Source: an uncultured Actinomyces sp. (lineage in GTDB: Bacteria > Actinomycetota > Actinomycetes > Actinomycetales > Actinomycetaceae). Taken from it: a stretch of 13,123 bases of DNA. A model generated the notes under the pieces. That model saw nothing but the letters and a program-made list of their open reading frames with translations, did not search any database and had not been told where the DNA came from. The translations under genes and the position numbers were made by a program. Of the stretch, positions 1 to 4,897 are shown piece by piece; the stretch's first letter is position 1, and each line of letters begins with the position of its first letter. The stretch is taken from assembly GCA_938030835.1 (NCBI GenBank), contig CALHID010000161.1, positions 1-13,123 on the forward strand, written 5' to 3'.

Positions 1-51
1 AAATAAACCCCGCCGCGACTTGCGAGTGGGGGGAACGCGCCACGTATTCGT

Positions 52-453
52 TTATGTTTGCGGGGGAGCGGGCATATGAACGGGATAACCAGAGACGCGG
101 CAAACCTGCGCGAAGCGCGCAACCGCGCCCTCAACGCGGTCTGATTTTTCCGCTGTGCCAACCACGGAGAGGACATTATTCAAAGCATCTTTGGCCTCGT
201 GCGATACATCCAGCCGAAGCGCCCACGAAACCTTCTGGCCCAAGTCATCGCGCGCCTCTTCCAATTCCCGCGTATACGCCTCGCTCGGCAGGCCAGAAGC
301 CGGGGAGCGGTAAACGACAGCCGCATATTTTTCGTAGGCGCTGCCGACCTCCTGGCACGCACGCTGCGTGGGAAACAAAAAACCATAGCGCCACGCGGCA
401 AACGAGGCCCCCAACACGAGGACAAGCGCACACGCGAACAGTTTCTTCTTCAC
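52..453 (-). CDS. Membrane-anchored exported hypothetical protein (possible moron)
   Basis: I do not recognise this 133-residue protein. The start is GTG at 451-453, chosen because AGGAGG lies four bases before it. Residues 1-4 are MKKK and residues 5-20 are hydrophobic, so it has a signal peptide or an N-terminal membrane anchor. There is no convincing lipobox: the early Cys8 is too near the N-terminus. The exported part is mostly predicted helix (about 55-117) and has only two cysteines, C33 and C118, which could form a disulfide; the tail is proline-rich. It is separated from the lysis genes by about 550 bases holding two strong terminators, so it is probably transcribed on its own. Small exported proteins beyond the lysis module are often lysogeny accessory genes such as superinfection exclusion factors, but that is only positional inference, and it could equally be a host gene next to an integration site. 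Confidence 0.6.
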   Translation of the reverse strand: MKKKLFACALVLVLGASFAAWRYGFLFPTQRACQEVGSAYEKYAAVVYRSPASGLPSEAYTRELEEARDDLGQKVSWALRLDVSHEAKDALNNVLSVVGTAEKSDRVEGAVARFAQVCRVSGYPVHMPAPPQT

Positions 454-520
454 CCAGCCTCCTAACCGCAGCGGGAAATGCTACAAGGCTAGCCTAGAGA
501 GGCCTGAAAACTAAAGACTT

Positions 521-634
521 TCAGAAGCGGCCTTCGTTGAGGCGCTGCTGCAAGGCCATAACCATTGCTGAGCCTTCGCTTACCACCCCGTCTACGGGGG
601 TCCCAAGATAGCTTTGCAGCGCGCGGAAAGTTCC
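521..634 (-). pseudogene. Relic of a lysin C-terminus (peptidoglycan-binding repeat)
   Basis: This stretch reads in one frame as 37 residues up to a TGA stop at 521-523. The residues align without gaps to the last 37 residues of the endolysin encoded at 1726-2574, and both end at their stop codon. By hand count 15 of 37 are identical, including ALQQ-LN-G at the end and a shared D-G in the middle. The TPVDG-V-S motif also matches the first binding repeat of the intact endolysin. Upstream of about 634 the frame stays open to 763 but looks unlike a lysin, and its only start is a TTG without a ribosome site. I read this as the 3' end of a second, diverged lysin gene left by deletion or recombination. 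Confidence 0.62.
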
Positions 635-770
635 CTGGAGGGAATTTCTGCAAGATAACCGAACCTCAAAATGGTGGGAGCTTATTGGGGCCTTTTTCAC
701 CGCCCCCAGGCGTATCAATCGGTATATATCGGTTTCAATACCCCTAGCCCAAAACCGTTGCAAACAAAGG

Positions 771-801
771 AAAAACCCCGGGATCTCAACGGATCCCGGG
801 G
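771..801 (-). terminator. Rho-independent terminator
   Basis: A perfect 10-bp stem (CCCCGGGATC at 776-785 pairing with GATCCCGGGG at 792-801) has a six-base loop. Read on the minus strand it is followed directly by TTTTTCC, the classic U-tract. It is the second of two hairpins after the lysis genes and would stop any readthrough before the lysin relic and the small membrane-protein gene. Confidence 0.85.
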
Positions 802-941
802 ACGTACTGCGGAGGATGGGGGATTCGATTTGCTATATGCCTTGACATGCAGGAATGAAAACTTGTTCCACCCCGTATCTAACTAATACCTAAAACCCTT
901 TCACAATATTGCACCCCCAGGCAGGCAGTGAGTAAACAAGG

Positions 942-987
942 AAAGCGCCCCCACACCCAGCCTTGGCTGATAGTGTGGGGGCGCTTT
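942..987 (-). terminator. Terminator hairpin after the late operon
   Basis: A perfect 15-bp stem (AAAGCGCCCCCACAC at 942-956 with its complement at 973-987) encloses a 16-base loop. It begins 14 bases past the stop of the last lysis-region gene. On the minus strand the stem ends in CTTT followed by CCTTGTTT, an imperfect U-tract, so it is a likely terminator of the late transcript, backed up by the better U-tract terminator about 170 bases further on. The stem is symmetrical, so it could also act on plus-strand transcripts. Confidence 0.78.
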
Positions 988-1001
988 GTGTAGACCAGGG
1001 G

Positions 1002-1484
1002 CTATGCCTGGTCTTTGAGTTTGTCTATCGCTTTCCAGATACGCTCATGGTCGGTTTTTGAGCTTTCCACGAGGACAGTGTGGGCGCGTTCCTCGTTAGA
1101 CTGTCGATCCCGCATCGCTGTCAGATCATTGCGTATCCCTGCGATCTCGCTGCCTAGCTGGCGTACGATTCCGTTGGTGCTGGTGGCGAGCTCTGAAATC
1201 TGATCGACTTTCGCGCGGGTCTCATCCAAGTCCGCGCGCAGGTTCGAAGAATGGTCATTGTTCGTCTGGGTCTTGATCGCGGCACTATCGCGTTCAGCTG
1301 CCTGAGCGGCGGCCTTAATCTCCTTGCTGTGTGCGTTCAAGGCTTCCAGCTGCACGGCCAATTTCTTTTGTACGAGACGCAGGTACGCTCCTAGCGTGCC
1401 GACAGCGCCGAGGACCACGGCGACGATGATCGAAGCCGCTTCCGGAGTGTTGAGTGCGTCAGTAATTGGGTGCAACGGTGTCAC
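1002..1484 (-). CDS. DUF2746-like membrane protein (second holin-like or spanin-like lysis protein)
   Basis: A 160-residue protein with one membrane segment at about residues 17-38 (AASIIVAVVLGAVGTLGAYL) and then a long, charged, glutamine- and alanine-rich helical region (about 40-160) that looks like a coiled coil. This layout and its place right after the lysin and holin match the DUF2746 family of actinobacterial phages; the family name is recalled, not searched. The start is GTG at 1482-1484, preceded by AAGGAGG, and it overlaps the holin stop in a GTGA, so translation is likely coupled. Its role is not established: it may be a second holin, a holin regulator or an envelope-disrupting protein. 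It is the last gene before the terminators. Confidence 0.75.
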   Translation of the reverse strand: MTPLHPITDALNTPEAASIIVAVVLGAVGTLGAYLRLVQKKLAVQLEALNAHSKEIKAAAQAAERDSAAIKTQTNNDHSSNLRADLDETRAKVDQISELATSTNGIVRQLGSEIAGIRNDLTAMRDRQSNEERAHTVLVESSKTDHERIWKAIDKLKDQA

Positions 1485-1726
1485 GCGTTCCCCTCCTTGT
1501 GCTTGCCCTCGTAGGTGGCGGTAGCGGTGTCCGTACGATGAGGGTCAGCCAGCGAAGTCAGAAGCGAGGCAAGGACGGCGGTCGCCGTTACAGCCAGAAT
1601 GCTTCGAGCGTCCAGGTCAGTGATCGCGGTGCCGACCGTGACCAGGGCAAGGGCGGTTTGCGCAGCGGTTTTGATGCACCGCTCACAGACGCCAGCCCAA
1701 AAAGATGCCGACATATAGGTATTCAT
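1481..1726 (-). CDS. Holin, r1t-like
   Basis: An 81-residue membrane protein that probably forms the lysis-timing pore in the cytoplasmic membrane. Two hydrophobic stretches are visible, about residues 19-33 (KTAAQTALALVTVG) and 42-58 (SILAVTATAVLASLLTSL), separated by a short TDLDA turn, with a charged, hydrophilic C-terminal tail (from about 61). The W-AG--ER-IKTAAQT start resembles the r1t-type holins of Gram-positive phages. ATG at 1724-1726 follows GAGGTGA and overlaps the endolysin stop by one base (TGATG), a translational coupling signal. The next gene begins inside its stop codon. A start at Met5 is possible. Confidence 0.8.
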   Translation of the reverse strand: MNTYMSASFWAGVCERCIKTAAQTALALVTVGTAITDLDARSILAVTATAVLASLLTSLADPHRTDTATATYEGKHKEGNA

Positions 1727-2574
1727 CAGAGTTCACCTCGATTCAGGCTTTGCTGGAGCGCTGCGACAGTCGGAGAGGGCGCGTCAAGGTGCCCGTCTGT
1801 TTCGAACCCATAGCGGGCCTCAAGCGCCCCGATGGTGGCGGGGCCGACAAGGCCGTCCACATCCACACCCAAGCGTCGTTGCAGCTCCTCGATCACGCTA
1901 GAGCCTTCCGTGGGGCTATCAATCCATTCCCAGCCGGATGTGAGCGCCGGGTTCGCCTCCTGCCAAGCGGCGTCCTGGTCGGAAACAATGCCGTCGACGG
2001 GAGTCGCAAGGACCTCCTGTAGGCGGCGTGTGGTCGCTTCCCCCCAGTAGCCGTCCGCGTCCAACACCCCGCCTGCCGGGGCCTGTGCGTGTTCGTATTC
2101 GGGTCGGATCACCGCACACACGTCGTCCCAGGATCGGGCGCGCCGCCACACGCCGCCACCGTTAGACTGCGACCCCGCCTGCCCGCTGCTCGTGTTCCCT
2201 TCGATGGTCTGGACCCAGCTACCACGGTTAGCTTCAACGAAGCCCACGTGGTCCGCGATGCTGTCGTTGTTCCAGTCAAAGCACAGGTAATCTCCGGGGA
2301 TTGCCTGATGCTTGGACACAAGACGACCGGCCTTGGCTGCTGCGTTAATCCCGTAGGGGACGTAGGCGAAATCCCCGCCTACCGGCTCCATGCCAGCTGC
2401 GCGTAGAACCCACGTCACAAACATCGCGCAATAGGGAACGCCAGATGTCCCGTAGTAGGCGCCGTGGTGGGCGGCGTAATCACGCCCGTACTTGGTGCCA
2501 GCTTCGGTGTCATCCCAGCGGGAATATCCGATTTCTTTTGCGGCGATCCGCAGCACATCAATCGCTGTACTCAT
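1726..2574 (-). CDS. Endolysin: CHAP domain plus peptidoglycan-binding repeats
   Basis: A 282-residue cell-wall hydrolase that would cleave host peptidoglycan at the end of infection. The N-terminal part (about residues 5-155) looks like a CHAP amidase/endopeptidase: Cys49 in VPYCAMFV, His109 in ADHVGFV and Glu125 in IEGNTS are the likely catalytic residues. The C-terminal half carries wall-binding repeats, one at about 170-200 (DADGYWGEATTRRLQ, then TPVDGIVS) and a second at about 225-282 (IEELQRRLGVDVDGLVGPATIGALE, ending ALQQSLNRGEL). There is no signal peptide, so release should depend on the holin. I chose ATG at 2572-2574 over the longer open frame (to 2652) because GGAGGAG precedes it and homology-like sequence begins there. 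Its start overlaps a 34-codon micro-ORF. Confidence 0.92.
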   Translation of the reverse strand: MSTAIDVLRIAAKEIGYSRWDDTEAGTKYGRDYAAHHGAYYGTSGVPYCAMFVTWVLRAAGMEPVGGDFAYVPYGINAAAKAGRLVSKHQAIPGDYLCFDWNNDSIADHVGFVEANRGSWVQTIEGNTSSGQAGSQSNGGGVWRRARSWDDVCAVIRPEYEHAQAPAGGVLDADGYWGEATTRRLQEVLATPVDGIVSDQDAAWQEANPALTSGWEWIDSPTEGSSVIEELQRRLGVDVDGLVGPATIGALEARYGFETDGHLDAPSPTVAALQQSLNRGEL

Positions 2575-2662
2575 AGGTGATCTCCTCCAGTTCGTGAACG
2601 TCTGCGGGCGTGTTATCGGCCGGCGGCATGGAAGCCACCAGTTCCTCAACATCAGGTGTCAT
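2558..2662 (-). CDS. 34-residue acidic micro-ORF upstream of the endolysin
   Basis: A short frame starting at ATG 2660-2662 reads MTPDVEELVASMPPADN and continues to a TGA at 2558-2560, 34 residues in all. It has the strongest ribosome site nearby, AAGGAGG followed by AAAAAACG and then ATG. It overlaps the first 17 bases of the endolysin gene in another frame, and the endolysin ribosome site lies within it, so the two are probably translationally coupled. The peptide is strongly acidic, with ten Asp/Glu and one His, and has no membrane segment. I know no function. It may be a real small phage protein or a leader that sets endolysin translation. Confidence 0.66.
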   Translation of the reverse strand: MTPDVEELVASMPPADNTPADVHELEEITYEYSD

Positions 2663-2691
2663 CGTTTTTTCCTCCTTTTGGGGTATGGGAA

Positions 2692-2719
2692 AGCCCCCAC
2701 ACAAGGGCGTGTAGGGGCT
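2692..2719 (-). terminator. Hairpin between tail and lysis genes
   Basis: An 11-bp stem with one C/A mismatch (AGCCCCCACAC at 2692-2702 against GTGTAGGGGCT at 2709-2719) has a six-base loop. On the minus strand it is followed by TTTCCCATACCCC and, about 20 bases later, by the ribosome site of the micro-ORF. The U-tract is short, so it is likely a partial terminator or RNA processing and stability element that separates tail from lysis expression. Confidence 0.6.
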
Positions 2720-2731
2720 AGTGCTAGGAAG

Positions 2732-2754
2732 TGCTAATTACTGCTGAATTAGCA
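2732..2754. repeat. Inverted repeat TGCTAATT-7-AATTAGCA
   Basis: A perfect 8-base inverted repeat with a seven-base spacer lies just after the stop of the 62-residue tail-region gene and just before the GC-rich hairpin. It is AT-rich and has no U-tract on either strand, so it is a poor terminator. It could be a protein-binding operator or an extra RNA stem; nothing in the sequence decides. Confidence 0.45.
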
Positions 2755-2764
2755 GGAAAGGTGG

Positions 2765-2953
2765 TCAGGATCCGGGGGTCGTGTCGCTGAGCGCTGCCGG
2801 GTCTCCTCCCGCCTGCAGGTACTTTGAGAGCAGGTCCACGACCTGAGCCTGCGTGGTGGCCAGGATGTGGCGGCGTTCGCTCTCAGCAGCGATATCCTGG
2901 GTGAGCTTTGTGAACTCTTCCTCGGTGAGAGAGCGCAGATCAATGGGGTCCAT
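2765..2953 (-). CDS. Small helical phage protein of unknown function, tail-lysis junction
   Basis: A 62-residue, mostly helical, charged protein. Residues 1-35 (LRSLTEEEFTKLTQDIAAES and on) are predicted amphipathic helix; the C-terminal part is glycine- and proline-containing and probably flexible. ATG at 2951-2953 has AAAGGAG eight bases upstream, and the gene follows the receptor-binding protein by 16 bases. No membrane segment or enzyme motif is visible. Short helical proteins often occupy this position between the last tail gene and the lysin in phages of actinobacteria; whether they are structural, chaperones or regulators is not known to me. Confidence 0.75.
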   Translation of the reverse strand: MDPIDLRSLTEEEFTKLTQDIAAESERRHILATTQAQVVDLLSKYLQAGGDPAALSDTTPGS

Positions 2954-2969
2954 GGCGGTCTCCTTTCTT

Positions 2970-3848
2970 TCAGTATTTGATGATGTAGTTCAAAACGAGG
3001 TAGGGGGGCATGTTGTTGTGCGGCGAGCTTTGTCCGGTAGCGCCGGTGGCGATATCAGAGAAGCTCAGGTTGTCGTGGCGTTTGTTGGTGAACCACCTGG
3101 TCCCGTTCGTGTCGCTCACATAGGGTTGCCAACCGGAACGTGTCTGCACATCCACATATGTGTTTTCATTCATGGGGTGCTGGTGCGAGGGCATTTCAGC
3201 GATGCTCAGTGTGTGTGTTTCTTCGCCGCCGATGCGGCCTAGGGCGCTGAATGTCCCCTGGTTTTTGCCGACAGGCGTCCTGCCGCGCAGGTCAGGGACC
3301 CTGAAGGAGCCGTTCCCTCCACCGTAGGTGGTTCCAATGACTGCGTACAGCGTCGAATACGAGGAGGTGGAATACTGGCCGCCGTCGCACAAAAGCCAGC
3401 CCGTGGGGGCGCTAGAGCCCGCGAATGGGACGATTGTTCCTGTCGGAACCCCGCCACCTGCTCCGGCTGGGCCGGGCGGCCCTTGGAGGCCTTGTGAGCC
3501 TTGCGGGCCTTGGGGTCCTCGCTCACCCAGCTGGCCCCGCTCCCCTTTAGGTCCCTGCGGACCGGCAGGGCCTCGTTCGCCGGGGTCGCCTTTGGGGCCT
3601 GGTGCCCCGCCGCCGCCGGCATTGCCGGTGATGATGGTGACGCGGCGGTTCCATAGGATCGCGAGGACTCGCTTACCTCTTTGCGGACTGCCAATGCAGT
3701 CAATTCCAGAAAGGTGGGCATCTGAGCCGTCGAGGCGTATTTGCAGGGGGCTGGTGTTGGTGACGGTGGCCCATTGCAGGGTTGGGGCCAGGGCCACTTT
3801 TTCGCTGAGGGTGGCGATGCGGCGCGCAAGCTCTTCCAGGATGCTCAT
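2970..3848 (-). CDS. Collagen-like receptor-binding tail protein with tail-collar domain
   Basis: A 292-residue tail-tip protein likely to contact the host surface. Residues 1-78 form an N-terminal part that probably attaches to the tail. Residues 81-131 are 17 uninterrupted Gly-X-Y triplets (GAPGPKGDPGERGPAGPQGP and on), a collagen-like triple helix that implies a trimer. Residues about 137-195 match the phage tail-collar fold: GTIVPFAGSSAPTGWLLCDG, then FRVPDLRGRTPVGK. The C-terminal region has SHQHP at 221-225 and ends MPPYLVLNYIIKY, a typical tail-fibre terminus. The start at ATG 3846-3848 has GGGAGGTG upstream and overlaps the previous stop as ATGA; the longer open frame to 3878 is less likely. 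The receptor cannot be read from sequence. Confidence 0.9.
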   Translation of the reverse strand: MSILEELARRIATLSEKVALAPTLQWATVTNTSPLQIRLDGSDAHLSGIDCIGSPQRGKRVLAILWNRRVTIITGNAGGGGAPGPKGDPGERGPAGPQGPKGERGQLGERGPQGPQGSQGLQGPPGPAGAGGGVPTGTIVPFAGSSAPTGWLLCDGGQYSTSSYSTLYAVIGTTYGGGNGSFRVPDLRGRTPVGKNQGTFSALGRIGGEETHTLSIAEMPSHQHPMNENTYVDVQTRSGWQPYVSDTNGTRWFTNKRHDNLSFSDIATGATGQSSPHNNMPPYLVLNYIIKY

Positions 3849-4897
3849 TGTTGCACCTCCCTCAATGTGGTTTTGCACAGGCCGTCAGGAGACAGGGTGT
3901 ATTTGATGGACTGGACGGTGGCTCGGGTTTGCACGCCCTGGCTGGAAAATTCCACGAGATCGTTTGTCCAGATCGGGACGGGCAAGTGCTCGAGCTCGAT
4001 TTTCGCGATAGCCGTCTGGGCCTCGAGCAGTTTCTTTTGCGCCAGTTGGGTGATGACTTCTTGGCTGGCCGCTTCCACGCCTGTTTCCGTCTTTGTCACC
4101 CATCTGCCCCGGCTGGGGTAGGAGGCGGGCGATGAGGGGTCTGTGTTGCTGGCGACCCCCACGAGCGCGGGCTTATCATTCCCGCCTTGAGAGACGAGGA
4201 CAACCTTGTTCGGGATGCCTGCAAGGTCTTGTTCCCTGCTCCACTCTGGCAGGTGGATTGATGTCTCACCTTCTTTGAATCGCCAAGATAGGGGGCGCTG
4301 AGCGGGTGGGACGTAGGGGCGGATCTGGAAAGCTCCCGCTCCGCTCACGCTCATACTCCAATAGCCAATCGCTTCGAGCACGTCGTTAAAGATCGTCAAG
4401 CGCGGGGTTCCGGCGTCCCAGGTCATTGTTGAAGCGAGACGTGCGGGTGAGTCGGTGATGTCAGCTTTCCCCACGGCCTCAAGAGCGGTGGTGACGGAGG
4501 TGATCGCCGGGGAGGCGGTTCCCACCTGCGTTGGAACTTCCACGCAGTCCTCGTCCAAGAGAGTGAGCTTGGAGAGAAGCTCAACCTTCCACGAGGCTCC
4601 CCCATCCGTATAGGCCTTGGTAGGAGCAGCCAGGAGGAAGACGCCTAGCGGCCAAGAAGCCCCGCCTGCGATCTTGTAGGTGATCCGCACCCTGTCACTC
4701 GCCCAGTTGATCTCTTGGCCTAGGTCGAGGAGTTCGAGGCTGCCGGAGGCTTTGAGGCGGGTTGAGGCCGAGAGGGTGACTTCCCCGCCCACCACGCCAC
4801 GCAGCAGCCCTTTTTCCTGCTCTGCGCGGTCAAGGAGCATCACTTCGATGGAAACCTGGCGGTGTGAGGTGAAAGAAGAGTTGGAGGGGGTGGTCAT
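3845..4897 (-). CDS. Minor tail protein / tail hub (Tal-like position)
   Basis: A 350-residue protein with beta-rich, globular composition and no signal or membrane segment. The N-terminal third (SHRQVSIEVMLLDRAEQEKG, then GGEVTLSASTRLKASGSLEL) resembles the start of siphophage hub or minor tail proteins of actinobacterial phages, with a layout similar to DUF5047-type proteins, although I cannot confirm the family. The middle holds LTIFNDVLEAIGYWSMSVSG and the C-terminus WTNDLVEFSSQG, common in hub proteins that organise the tail tip. No peptidase motif is evident. ATG at 4895-4897, preceded by GGAGGAGG, overlaps the previous stop by four bases (ATGA). By position, between the fibronectin/distal-tail protein and the receptor-binding protein, it is the likely hub joining tube and fibre. 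Confidence 0.72.
   Translation of the reverse strand: MTTPSNSSFTSHRQVSIEVMLLDRAEQEKGLLRGVVGGEVTLSASTRLKASGSLELLDLGQEINWASDRVRITYKIAGGASWPLGVFLLAAPTKAYTDGGASWKVELLSKLTLLDEDCVEVPTQVGTASPAITSVTTALEAVGKADITDSPARLASTMTWDAGTPRLTIFNDVLEAIGYWSMSVSGAGAFQIRPYVPPAQRPLSWRFKEGETSIHLPEWSREQDLAGIPNKVVLVSQGGNDKPALVGVASNTDPSSPASYPSRGRWVTKTETGVEAASQEVITQLAQKKLLEAQTAIAKIELEHLPVPIWTNDLVEFSSQGVQTRATVQSIKYTLSPDGLCKTTLREVQQ

Larger units (their letters stand above)
454..1001. other. Non-coding interval beyond the lysis genes
   Basis: This 548-base stretch holds the lysin relic near 521-634 and two perfect minus-strand hairpins at 776-801 and 942-987. It is more AT-rich than the rest between about 700 and 940. A 10-base palindrome, AGGCTAGCCT, sits at 486-495 just upstream of the small membrane-protein gene. 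I found no tRNA, no convincing promoter and no further gene. The mix of a gene relic and terminators fits a module boundary or a prophage end, but no duplicated attachment core can be shown inside this window. Confidence 0.6.

Noticed and set aside
1..60. A tRNA or attachment site at the left edge
   Set aside because: No cloverleaf could be drawn and no duplicated core exists elsewhere in the window.
54..497. Plus-strand open frame of 147 codons opposite the small membrane-protein gene
   Set aside because: Its composition is rich in Arg, Pro and Ser as expected for an antisense shadow, and it has no ribosome site. The minus-strand gene has a signal segment and AGGAGG.
521..763. An intact 80-residue gene in this frame
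   Set aside because: The only start is a TTG without ribosome site, and the first half looks unrelated to the lysin-like second half; a relic explains it better.
842..870. Possible plus-strand promoter with TTGACA at 842-847
   Set aside because: No acceptable -10 box lies 16-18 bases downstream, and no plus-strand gene follows.
2575..2652. Longer endolysin start at 2652
   Set aside because: The extra 26 residues are unlike a CHAP lysin and overlap the micro-ORF; ATG at 2574 has a GGAGGAG site.
3470..3610. Short repeats resembling a CRISPR array or tandem DNA repeat
   Set aside because: The periodicity is 9-base and codon-based, fully explained by Gly-X-Y coding; there are no spacers.
3328..3906. 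Plus-strand 192-codon open frame with proline- and glycine-rich repeats
   Set aside because: It is the antisense reading of the collagen-like Gly-X-Y tract; the repeats come from the opposite strand and the true gene has tail-collar motifs.
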